NCBI GenBank assembly: GCA_949358305.1 | Contig: OX442315.1 | Location: forward strand, 28,856,427-28,920,426 | Direction: 5' to 3' | Length of the DNA stretch: 64,000 nt | DNA from: Strigamia acuminata | Taxonomy: Eukaryota; Arthropoda; Chilopoda; Geophilomorpha; Linotaeniidae | Shown: in pieces, positions 50,812 through 62,837 of the stretch | Numbering within the stretch: the stretch's first letter is position 1 | Layout of the letters: each line of letters opens with the position of its first letter | Notes under the pieces: model-generated | What the model was told of the DNA's origin: nothing | Seen by the model: only the letters and a program-made list of their open reading frames with translations | Database searches by the model: none | Made by a program: the position numbers and the translations under genes

Positions 50812-53800
50812 TCAAACAAGCGTAGCTTGTTTTCCCACATCTTGATCCTCGTACCAAGCCAACATCTCCTCGTGGAATGCGTCGGCCAAGGAAGGACCTG
50901 GCAATGGCGAGGAATTCGAGATATCACTCGACTGTACAGACGGCGACCTAAAATCCAAATCCAAATCAATTTTTCTTCAATTTTCCCACAATAAATTCTT
51001 TATTTACCTCATAAGTTCATTCTTTTTTTTCAGCACCTGGCCCTGCATCGCAAAAGGTGACGGTGTCCGTTGACACAACATCTGAATCCTCGCGGGCGAC
51101 ACGGGGGAACCGATTCTACATCCTTCCGGTTGATGCGCCGGCAAATCGAGAGTCGTTGGAGGTTGAGCGCTTGGCGTCCGAGTTCCTTCGTCCGAAGAGC
51201 CAGTATTACTTTGACTGTGCTTCCTCACTTTAGTGCTGTACTTATAATAGTCGGATAGTTCGTACGGTTTTGTTATTTCGCGATATGGCTGAAACTGTCC
51301 CTGGGAAACGACAACGTGATTCTGCGGCGTTTCGCACGGCACGTGAACAAAACTCGCGGCACTTTGCTCGCTATCGGCTGGCGGAGTTTCGGGTGTCTTC
51401 GCCGCCCCCGACCCGGTCGATGTGAACGATTGGCGACTTCTTCGTGGAGCCAGAGGCGAATCCAATGACGATTCGTACCATTCCTTCACTTTCGGTGACG
51501 TTTTGTTCATCGAAACTTCGTCCCGAGAAGGATAGTTTCGAGGCGGAGCGTACGTGTAGCCTTCGTACCACTCCGGGGTCGAGTAAGTCGTGTACCCGAC
51601 GTGCACCGGAGCGGGAACACTGTTTTGATACGCAAATCCATCACCGTGAAAATGCGGAGAGATCGGACAATCCAAATAATCTTGCGACGACGCCAACTCC
51701 AGAGTGTCGTGCGATCCCGTCGTCGAAGGTGACGGGAGTGCTTGCGGTGGGTATTCTCGAGGATAATCCAAATTATCTAGACTACGAGATTCCACTTTTG
51801 CAGTTGGCTGAGAATTAGTAATAATGTGGGTTGAATGAGTACCATACAAAGTTCTATCCAAACTTCCATATCGGTTCTGCATTTGGTACGCTACATTCTG
51901 CCTGTTACCAGACTGCCGATACGGACCATTAGACTGTATGTGTTCCACCAGCTCTTCTTGACTAGGAAATGCATTACTCGTCCGTTGTCTCGGCACACTG
52001 TACAATCCACGCGTTTCTGCACATACGATTGCGTCGTATTTGTTCCGATATGCAGGATTCAACACAACTATAAAGAGCAAAATGAATTAAAACCACCTAA
52101 TTGTTGAAGGTTTGCATTTGTATTTGATTTACCTCCACCGCCGCCGTTTCCGAAATGTACGTTATCATATTCCGCATGTCCGGACCGCGTTGCGCGGGTG
52201 CTGAATGTCGGATACTGTTGAGCACGATACGCCGATTTTGTCGTGTACACGGGGTTAGGAATATATCCACCTATGGTGTACCTGATTCCAATATATAAAT
52301 GTCCGATTTAATCCTGCCATTTTTTAAAATTTAAAAATTTGCAACCTGTTGGACGAAGGACTCGAAGTGCGCGAACTTCCCGAACTGGTCCGTTGTTTAA
52401 CCGGACTAGCAGGCAAAGACGGACTTGGTGTGTATTGACGAGCACGTCGTGGCAGTGATGATGTGGAGGACGACGAAGTATTTGCAGGTGACGGAGTCAT
52501 CCGAGGCCTATCGCTTAAATCCGATTTCTAAGATAAAAGAATAAAAACGCTCATTTTTTAAAAAAAATTCCAAATCAATAAAATGTCAGAATTACCAATT
52601 GATGTCGGTTCATCTGATTATTCATTTCTTCTAAACAAACCAAACTGGTCTGCGATGGAAACATTTTCTTTACAAACACCGTATCTACAATTGAACATAT
52701 TTAATAAAAACCGCCGCGTTTTTTAATTATTTCATTTAAAATCACCATTTTCTTCCGTCGAATGACTGTTACTATCATCATTATGATCCTCACCATCCGA
52801 AGACGGCCGTGGCTGCTTTTTCCGAACTTGGTGTCGCATTTGCTTCTTGTGAGCAACCGTTTGACGCATGGACATGAGTCGTTCTTCTATGTCCTTTAAC
52901 TGTGGATTGAGCGCAGAAATTATATAAACAATCCCAATACCAAATTACAACATTGTATACCTTCGAATGAGCCTGATGATAGGTGATCTTGCGTTGTTTC
53001 CGAACGCTTTTCTTCGCACTTACATCATTAGCTAATTTTAAAGCTGCACTCGCAATTTTATTCTGTATTTCATAATCTAATTCTAATTTGGCTAGAACTT
53101 CCTCCTAAAAATACCAAAATTATAATATTAAAACAAAAATAAACTCCAAAAATTTACGTTCGTTCTTACTTCTTTCGATTTAATTCTATTAATGAGATTC
53201 TCTGGAAGAGAAAAGGCTGTGCCAATTCGTTTCCGAAAGTGCGGCATGGCCTCACCGGGAGCAAGTGGCAGTTCCGGTGGCAATTCACCGGTTAACTCCG
53301 CTTCTTTGATGCACAACTCCTTGAGCTCTTCGGTTCTTTCCTGCAATTTCGCTTCGAGCGCATCTCTGCGTGCTTTGAGTGCGGAAATCATTTCCATTCG
53401 TGCTGCCCGAGCCACTTCGCTTTCAGTATCGGACGAAAAAATGGATCCTTTTTGGCCAGTGGGTGTTTGTGGATCGTTGGCGTTGTTATTCAATAAATTT
53501 TCATTGGGCAGAGACAGACTGTGCTGATTTAGTTCATTCGCAATATCGCTTAAATTACGAACTGATAGCGACTAAAATTTAAAAAAAAAATCATAATTAC
53601 ACAAAACTATAAAAACAAAAATCAAAATCAATTATCTCATACTTTATTCTGCTTTCTGTCCAAATAAAATTGATGCTGACTTATGGCCATAGACCAAATG
53701 CATTGCGTTAAATGAGCACTAGATGAGAACCAGGCGTAAACAGTCACGTTACCAGCAGCAAATGTTCGTCGACTCACAGATACCCTATTAAATTAATTAA

Positions 53801-56800
53801 ATTGAATTGAATTAAATATAGTTGATGCAATTTAAAAATAAATACAAATTATTCAATAATTATTTTCATAATGATTTTAGTATTTCAGTGTCTTACTGAG
53901 TACTAGGATCAGTGATGGCATCACTTAATTCATCGAACTCTTCAATTGGTTCATCGATTGCGTCCTCATACAAATTGAAACTGCTCAGAGTGTGAACAAT
54001 ACTACAAATGCAATGAGATCAATTGGAAGATATTTTTAAAACTTGATGAATAATTAAGAATCGTTGAAAGATTAATTTTTAATTAAGTAATTAAATACTC
54101 CGATACCTGAATTATTAACTTAATGATGTGTCCAATTTAACAATAAAACTCGCTGGAGGTGGCCCCATTAAAATAAGAAAATAAAGTATAAAATATAAGA
54201 AAAAAATAAAATAAACTGAACAGAAATGAGTTTTCTCATGCACAAATTAATCCTCTGAGCAGTTTCAACAAATAAACAAGTATAAGTTACAATCCCAAAA
54301 TAAACACAAAAGAAATCCTTATTTTTCACAGCTTAAATAAACAGAAAGCGTTTTTTCCCCCGTCAAAACAAACCATAAAAAGAAGATAAACTTAAACAAA
54401 TTATAATTTTAGAATTAATACCACAAAAATAATAAAATCAAAAAAAAAATCAAAATAAACAAATAAATAACATGCAAATACTTAAAAATAATAAACATAA
54501 AATCATAAAAGGTCACAGAGTCACCTCCACACAAATTTGATTTGTTTTATTCATTTTATTTTAATTTTTATTTACATAATCAACAAGACACATCATTTTG
54601 TTAAATTATTACCTATTTACAGAGATAATTAAATAAAATAAAATAAAAAACCTTTGGACCAAAGAATCGATTAAATTTCAACTTTGATCCCAAAGTTTTC
54701 TCATCATCTTGTTAATCAAATCAAAAAATACAAAACAAAATCTAAACCTACCGTTTCGGATCGTGTACTTCAATAGAGAATTTCCTATCCCTGAAATACA
54801 AATTTTCTAGTTGTTTCCATTGAAAAACCTACAATACATTCGTCATTAACAAACTTCTTCCATTTGATTCATAAAACCCACCTTTCTAGGTGTTTTCTTA
54901 TCTGTGTAGTCATACTGGGCTATTCCTTTAAAGCTTAGCCCTAGCCACCAAGGGATTCCACTTTTATCCTATAAAATAATTAGCAAGACTTAACCAACTT
55001 ACAACAGATAATAATCTAAGCCGGAGAGTAAAATGCATGAGCCGTGATTCATTTCCTCTGATATGAATCAGAAAAGAAATGAATCCAACCAAGCACAAGT
55101 CATAAGTCACACAATGCAAAATATATATGTACAAATTATACATTTACTTTTACTTCGAAGTAGTGTACACCATATGTTGGCAGGCCTTCAACAATAGTCA
55201 TATAACTGAAATAAAAACAAATTAAAACAAATTAAAAATATCAAGATAAAAACTCAATTTTTCGCAATCATTTTACCCCCATTTCCTCCAATAAAAAATT
55301 TTACAAAATAAATAAAAAAAAAATAAAAAGCGAAATCCTGTTCCGTGACCTCCAACAAATACAAACCCATAAACAGATAATTTCTAAAAACTCAATCGAA
55401 TCATCTCCTGTCCCGAGAAAATTACAAAATGTGGGTCTTCGAACTCATTAGGTGTTATGGTGGCACTTAACTACCGTTATAAAATGCCAAGTTCAACTTA
55501 CACTAGGTAGTTCACCTCTGAAGTGAATATTCATCTCACTTGGAGTGAATTGTGCCTCCAAGTTAGGATAGAAAGTACGAACTACGAAGGGAGGGTTTGG
55601 AGCAGGTCTATTCCCAAAACAGGGATTGAGCATTTCACCAACATATATTTCAGGGACATTTGAGTTCGAGCCAAGAATCACACAGAGATGTGTGTGTTAT
55701 TCACAGACCAGAGAACAGACACGAACAAATCTACAATTATAGAAAATAACATTCCCTAATGGCCAAATCGGCTTTGAAATTTTTTTGAAAAAATATTTAT
55801 TATTTTCGAATAAAAAATTGACCTTGGAATAAAATTGACTCGTTATCCTTGCTGATTTTTTTAAAAATAATTTATATTCCCAACACCGAGATGCCAAGGT
55901 AAAATCAACATAAAAATAAAACAATTACGTCACTTTTGCCAATCACAAAAAACATGGCGGAATTATTTTCTTCTTCGAGTGTTCTTTTATCCCTCGTATA
56001 ACACGGTCCCTTGGTATGAACCCTAAACCACACTATGATCAATATCTAACCCTTTCCCCCTAAATTACATCAAATCGTTGGACTTTTGCCAAGCGAAATA
56101 ACGAAGTAAATGGAACAGTAATTCGAAGGGGAGTCTCAGAAACAATAATAAAAAAAAAAAACTTACTTGACAAGGCAAGATCCTCGATCTAGACCACTAA
56201 GTTTTTTATAATGAGCAATCACTTTGTCCTCGCTAAAAAAAAAAAAAATAACAGGAAAGTTTTTTAACCTTATTTTCAAATTTCGATATTTTTCTCTTAT
56301 ACCAATATGCTAACGACGGATGCTCTTTGAGAATATGAATTGGCAACACAGGAAGTTTTTTTAGACAATTTTTGGCAACTTGATCACTAAAACAAAAAAA
56401 TATAAATTAAAAAAAAAAAAAAACAGTTTTATCTATCATCCTTTTGTTTTCGTTCTTTATTTACAATTACTGGGAACAAATTTATTTTTAAATTTTATTT
56501 TTACTCACTCGTGGTGATCTCCGCTAGTTGCTTGGAGTACATGAGCTGCTAACTGAAAAGCTGTGTCACTGTCAGCTTCAATTTGTCCCTACAAAAACGC
56601 GCATATTATAATTAATAACTAAATTAACTTTAAAAGTGTCACATAAAATCAGTAATTAGAATTTTTTCCCAATCATATCCTTCCTTTCCCAAACGAAACA
56701 TGTGAGGACATCCTGCATTTTGTGGTATAGATAAGAAATGTGGCACCAACGCGATCAAAAAATCTTAATATTTCGAAATAACTGATTCTAACACAAACAA

Positions 56801-59800
56801 CTCATAAATCAACTTAGAAAAAAAATAAAAACTGCAAATAAAAGATTAACTTTACAAAAAAAATCTATAAATCACACTATTTTTCAAGTATTTATTAATT
56901 TATGCTTGATTTTAAACAGCTATATGACTCAAAAGTGTTGGCCTGACCCAGGAGAAAGAACTTTTAAACTTATGAGAAAAGAAGGCAACATCTGTACATC
57001 CTCAAGCCCTTGAGTGAGAAAAAAAATAAACAAGACTGCATCGCTACTTCCGTGTATTCCATCACACTCACCCCTTTTTAAGCACTCCCAACTGAACAAC
57101 TTCATTTTTTATCACATGCCCGACTTAACAGCAAAAAAAAAAAATATACGGGTGTAAACGTTCATTTAATAGTTCATTAAAATACCACCAAAAAAAAAAA
57201 AAAAAAAAAAACTAAAAATAAGTTGTTTCTTTAAAAAAATTGTGCCCATTTTGGTGTAATAACCTCCAAAACAAGCGTTGTGCGTTGCAACGAGAAAAAC
57301 AAATCAATTATTCATACACTTGATTGCAGAAATCTCGAAATGGTCGAGAAAAACATAAAAGCAATAAAAAGCGAATTTTTTCTTTTTACCTTAAAAACAA
57401 GAGATTTTGCCTGCAGATAAAACAATTCTGCAGTAACAGTGTCACGTAAATGTACAATGCTTTCTACGAAAAACCTAAAATTAAAAAAAAATCAAAATTA
57501 AAAAAAAAATTAAAGATGACTTCTGAGGAAAGTTGTTACATAAACGAAAAAAAATAAAAAAAAATTACTTACTTCACTAGAAAATAAAAAACAAGCGTAT
57601 TCTCATTGGACGTTTTTTTCCTTAGTTCGTGGTCGAGAACTCTTTTATCCAGCTGAAGCCAGTTATAGTGTTCTCTGAGAAATGATGGTAGAAGAAAAAA
57701 AAAATTGTTCACAAAGTAGGTAACCAGATCAAATGAGATCAGAATTTTAAATGGTGGTGCCATCTACAGGAAGAAAAACGCATTTTCTTTTGCATTTTTC
57801 ACACCATTTAATAAACAGTCTCGAAAAAAATATATTTCCTCATTAAATAAACACTCAAAATGTTGAGATTTAAAATCGGAAATTCAACATTTCAAACGTA
57901 AAAAACAAACATTTTTTTTATTTTTTTCCCGTCTTGCTTCACACATGTAACAGCACCAGCCAATTAGAGTCTCTTGACAACTTTTAATGGGTCGATGTCA
58001 TTAGCGAGACCTTTAACGTTTGGTCCAAGATTCAATCTTGCTTTTACACAAGAGCGGATGAAACCCCAACTTTATTTTTTATGGTTTAAAACGAACTTTT
58101 TTCATAGAGCACAATCAAAAGGAAAAGAAAGCTCAGCACCTTCGAGACATGTATCTCGAGATCCGTAGGTCTGTAGGGGGCAATTTGACTGTCTGAAAGA
58201 AACGTCTCGACGACTGCTTTGCATTCCAGTAACTGCCGGTTTGAAAGATATTCGCGAGACAAGGTGTCCTTTCCTTTCTTTTCCTTTCGAAAGCCCAGTA
58301 ATAAGATAAAAGGACGCACGATAAACTACTGCTTGCCACAAAAATTCTAATCCCATTCCAAATCTTATATAAAAAAAAAAAAAAAGGTATCAAAATCAAC
58401 TATCTCCACCAAAATAAATAATTCAATTTCAGACTGTAAATAATATATTTCTAAATATTGATTTTTCTAACCTACTAAACCATGAATTCAATTTGAATTA
58501 CATATTATTTATTGATTGAATTTATCCCACTAAAAGGTGTCGGGGAGAATGGACATGTGTTTTTACGAATGCGATTGGCCTCAATTCAGATGAATGTATA
58601 AACAAGCATTTACACAAGGCGCATTCACAAAGTAATTTACACTAAACAGCGTTTAAACAACATATTTAAACTGCTTATCTCGATCTAATTGCGGCTTATT
58701 TAGTCTGTTTTTAGTCGCAGTGGGCATGCGCACAACATTTAAGCATTTAAACATATTAAGTTCATATATAAAGTTCTGACGATGGACCGAAATGCAAAAT
58801 TTCAAACATCACCACTCACGTTTCATCGTAAAATGCAAGTCCAAAATATTCCTTTTCTTTCAAGTTGAAATGCGAGGCGACCAAATCGAGCAACTCCCCC
58901 GCGAACAATTTCGGCTGTATAATTATTTCCAGCCGCCTTTCGTCTAAAAAAACGATTTGACTTCTCCGTCCTTCCGTCATCTGCAAAATCAACATAACAC
59001 GACATTACAAACAAATATAATGCAATTAGGCCAATGAGGATATCTCAACCTGAATATTAATCGCAGGGCCAAAAACCTCATTCAATTGAATTCGCACAAC
59101 ACGGACCACCAGCAACCTTTTTGCAATTCTTTTTTCTTTTTCATTTAATGTTTTAAAAATAGCTTCGATCAAAGCAATTCCATTTCAAACATCTGTATGG
59201 AGCAGCCAACCAAACAAAACGAAAATTTTCCTAACCCATATTTCACAAGTTGTGAAAAGCACTTTTCAAATCCTCAAAACACGTTCCTTTGCAAAAATAT
59301 AAATTAAAAACTCGCGCTGACTCACTCGAAATACATTTTTAAACTAACAAACCGACCTTGAACATTTTATTCTTCACTTTCCAAGCGAATACATATAAAT
59401 AATTTCAAAGAATACAAGTGCATTTACACCAACCCTATTGTCTGTTTTATATGCACCCAAGCAAAAAATTAATTTATAAATATTCTTGGGGGGGCCATTG
59501 ACTCGTAACAATAGCCAAGTACCTTTAAAATATGCACACACACAAAAAAACACCACAAATCTTTATATATTTCTATCCAAATCCTTTGTTTTCTCCTCAT
59601 ATTTCATACTCTAAGTGGTTTTGTGCGAATATGCAACAGATCCCGCACGTTTTATCAAATTATGGCGTGAATAATTAAACCAGGGTGGAGTTTACAGGCT
59701 TCCACTTGGCTTGATTTCAATTCAAAACGCAATAATAAAACACATTAAACCGAAATCTCGTCGTTTACTAATACTTCACACACCATTAGCACGACCAAAC

Positions 59801-61199
59801 TATAAAATAAAATAAAATAATTACGTAACAATGTTCCCCCTCCCTCAAAAAAAACTAAATCCAAATTTAACTCACCTGTAATTTAAGAAATATCTCTTTA
59901 TATAGTCGGTCAGAACCCATTTCGAGCAGTTATAAATGTAACACAGAAGCAATTCTGGGTCCTCGAGGTTTGACCTCCGACCCCTATGAATAAAGCAGCA
60001 CACCTGACAACACCTCCAATGTTTCCTTCACACTTTTGTCTTTATCATCGCAGGGGATACCTTCGATATCCCAACTTCCTGCCACTCCTTACTATATATT
60101 TTCCAGGGAAATAGCCACCATGGCCGCCAACCATCAAAGCGAAGGTTCATCCCGCTCGTCTCCACGTTTCTCAACTCGCATCCCACACCTGGGGACGGGT
60201 TCATTTACACATTCTAGGGGCGATCGAAGGAATGTGCTTGAAAAGTGAAGGATAAACTTAAAGTCTATGGAAGGAGAACTAGTTTAGGAAAACAACGCTT
60301 TTCCTTTTCAGAATTCACAATATTATTCAATTTGAAGTGAATAAAATTCGAAAAATTAAATAATAAAATTCGAGAAATTTTTTTTTTTTTGTGGAGAGTT
60401 TTCAAGTAATTTCTAGTAATTCCTAGTAATTTAAACAGTAAAACACGTGTCTCTCTTTCATTTTGTCAACATCTGAGTCAATCAAAATGTAATTAAAGCA
60501 AATCACAAATAAAAACAGAATTAATTTAAACGAAATCAATTTTGATTATGTAAAAAGAGACAAAGCGCAGTTAGTTCCGAACTGATGCGCACAGACAATG
60601 ACATGATCAACATTAAGAGTAATTTTACACAATTACCGAGCAATTTCCGACTGAGCGCTTTGTACTACATGATCAGAGGCCACGATATGATCGGATCAAC
60701 TATACAACACAAACCGTATCCACATACTATTGATATAATGTTTTAAATATTTATTTCTTTAAAATACGGTAAATTCGACCATTTTCTACCTATAGTAAAT
60801 TATGTATGGATTCAATTACTTTCTGTACACATTTCCTGGCGCGATGTGTTATGAGTTACCCAATCGTTAAAAGGCCAGTTCTCGTCGTAAAAAAATTTTC
60901 ACTTCATACTGGCTAGAGGATGATGTGATAAGAGCAAAAAAACATGATACGAGTGTTAGCTAATACTGTATATATATTTCAAATAATCAAAAAAAATATA
61001 TTATCTATTACGTATGCATATTTGTGTCACACGAACCGATGTATCGTTTTCACCTTGATTGGTCAAAATGTAAAAATCATTTTAATATTTATTTTTCTCG
61101 AATATTAAACGATTTTTTGTGCATATTTAAGAATCTTACAATTCTTACCTGGTTACCACAATAGCAGAACTCCACACATCCACTCATTACAGCCTTCAT
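50812..61199 (-). CDS. FRMD4: FERM and CUPID domain protein FRMD4
   Basis: Core exons: 58820-58980, 57573-57674, 57390-57474, 56509-56588, 56303-56386, 56167-56232, 55148-55205, 54882-54968, 54752-54828, (cassette 53897-54001), 53643-53784, 53170-53571, 52961-53104, 52746-52899, 52596-52684, 52346-52527, 52133-52281, 51008-52067, 50812-50947. Without the cassette and first-exon options they give 3258 bases, 1085 residues from MTEGRRSQ. Two alternative first exons (61149-61199, 59876-59920) splice in phase 0. FERM lobes: NLKEKEYFGLAFYDET, NWLQLDKRVLDHEL, EHPSLAYCEDKVIAHYKKL, GLPTYGVHYFEVKDKSGIPW, FQWKQLENLYFRDRKFSIEV. CUPID region: ALKARRDALEAKLQERTEEL, CIKEAELTGELP, RKRIGTAF. The long Ser/Pro tail ends in ATLV, a PDZ-ligand form also seen in FRMD4B (GTLV). 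FRMD4 proteins link cytohesin/ARF6 and Par3 at epithelial junctions. Confidence 0.95.
53897..54001 (-). other. FRMD4: Candidate cassette exon of FRMD4
   Basis: 105 bases with good acceptor (TTTGTAG) and donor (GTAAGAC), open in the FRMD4 frame, starting and ending in phase 2, so inclusion or skipping both keep frame. It encodes 35 acidic residues (NLYEDAIDEPIEEFDELSDA) between EVHDPKR and VSVSRRTF, a place with no insert in human FRMD4A/B. Confidence 0.7.
55493..55681 (-). other. Unassigned open frame inside an FRMD4 intron
   Basis: 62 codons of balanced composition (EIYVGEMLNPCFGNRP, then APNPPFVVRTFYPNLE) opening at GTG, ending by a donor-like GTAAGT. In-frame stops lie upstream. Not FRMD4-like. 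Possibly an exon of an overlapping gene or a transposon relic. Confidence 0.3.
59876..59920 (-). other. FRMD4: FRMD4 alternative first coding exon, proximal
   Basis: ATG at 59920, 15 codons (MGSDRLYKEIFLKLQ), then donor GTGAGT in phase 0, matching the acceptor immediately before MTEGRR at 58980. Confidence 0.55.
61149..61199 (-). other. FRMD4: FRMD4 alternative first coding exon, distal
   Basis: ATG at 61199, 17 codons (MKAVMSGCVEFCYCGNQ), donor GTAAGA in phase 0. It is joinable to the MTEGRR exon just as the proximal one is. The CVEFC..C pattern could be lipid-modified, which is speculation. Confidence 0.5.
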
Positions 61200-62837
61200 T
61201 TTGATTTGATTTACGTGAAAATTTTAAACAAACATCCCTAATAATCTTCAACGATAATCGATGGTGAAAGATAAGAAGGGAGCTCGCGAAACGAGCTCGA
61301 ATGTTTAAAATTACATCCCGTAAACTTCACTTTGCCAGCTTCACATCGCATGTTGACCACGGCCTCCTTAGATGCTTCTAAATGTCCACCGAAGCATGAT
61401 GTAATGGGGTTTCGCAAGGCGAAAAATATACGACTTCCATTTCAACATTTGTAAACAATACTAAATTTACGTCATTTCCTCGCAATAGCAATTGTAATGT
61501 AAGATTTAAAGCTAGTAGGTCTCGTAACGCTACATCACTGTTGCCTAGCGACGCGTGCATAGTGTATGGTGGCAAAATTCAAATACAATCGTGCGAAACC
61601 GTTAAACCATGGAAAAATATTCCATTTTTTTTTTTTTTTTTAAATTCTAATTCATTTTAAAATGAAATTTTCCAAATTCGTTTTACTCAAGACCGAAAAT
61701 TATAAAGTGTCAATAAAATTCATTGACCCGGTCACGTGACCATTTCGCCCACGAATCGTATCATAACGTCATACCTACACCGACCACAATTTATTTGTTT
61801 TTAAAATTAAAAACTAGAATAAACACATCGTAAAAGTAAAAAAAAAATATATTTACTTAGCAAATTTCACTTTTCCAAATCGTCATCTGTCGATCAACAT
61901 CGAGAGCGTAGAAACATTTGCAACTCTAAAATGAGAGGGAAAAAAATAAAGCGATGAAACAACGCAGCAGGAGCAAGCAGTGCAGGCGCAACTTTATCAT
62001 TAACACCAAAATAATAATGACCTCATCGAGTCCCCGATTAATGCCAGAACCAAGCCGCTTTCTTACTTAATACGATACAATTTGCAAAAGAGAGTGAAAA
62101 CACCGATTTGATGGATATATAAACTTTTCGGTAAACTGTGAAAAAGGTGCAACCGCTGACATCGCAATCCGTAAAAGTTAGATAACGTAATCTCCGAATA
62201 AAATTTTGTGTGATTAAATTTAACACTCACTTTTCCATAATAACTTCCTCGTTATCCTAGGATCATAACCTGATCTTTGAAGGCACTCTGTGGGTTCTCT
62301 CGAAGTTAAGTTATTTCACCCAAATAATGCGTCTTGTGGCTTCATGTTACTACGGTAATGGTAGCGTACTACACTGGAAGTATTAATCGAGAAACAAAAG
62401 TTTATTCTAGGTTTACGAGTTTGAAATTGCAGCGCTTGATATAAAAATGTTGTTATTAAAAGTTTAGAAATATTAATTATTGTAAAAACATCTGTTGCAA
62501 TCAATAAAAATTAAATTGATTACCACAAAACTTGTGGTCCGAGTGTGGGACAACGTGGCACAGTTGTTTATCGAATAGTTACGCCTGGCATTCAACTTTT
62601 CTCGTTTTTTTTATTGAAGTAACCGGATCGGATGTTTTACATCGCTTTTTTAAAACATAAGTTTAATCAAGAAAAACAGAAAAATTACAAAGAGTAAAAC
62701 CGCAAAATCATTAGCTTAGATGACTATTTACATTTTTATTTCATTAAAATTTTTTAAAAAGTTAATGACAATTTCGTTTTCATTTTCAGGTCGTATGGTT
62801 TAATTGATGTACCGTAGTGATCCCAACGTAAAATTTG
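61200..62837. other. Spacer between FRMD4 5' end and ORC5 3' end
   Basis: About 1.6 kb; includes the distal FRMD4 promoter and ORC5 3' untranslated region, with reverse AATAAA motifs near 62500 and 62735. Minus-strand frames at 61378-61575 and 62038-62226 lack splice or family support. Confidence 0.5.

Noticed and set aside
58086-58399. Three overlapping minus-strand frames in FRMD4 intron
   Set aside because: Mutually overlapping in all frames, no splice signals consistent with FRMD4, no domain.
60036-60248. 70-codon plus-strand frame near the FRMD4 alternative exons
   Set aside because: No homology; the region is better explained as FRMD4 5' untranslated or promoter sequence on the minus strand.
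62750-62837. Alternative ORC5 last exon reading ENEIVINFLKNF
   Set aside because: No acceptor in phase; the exon at 62838-62883 ends in [14 protein letters not shown], matching the ORC5 C-terminus with a good acceptor.
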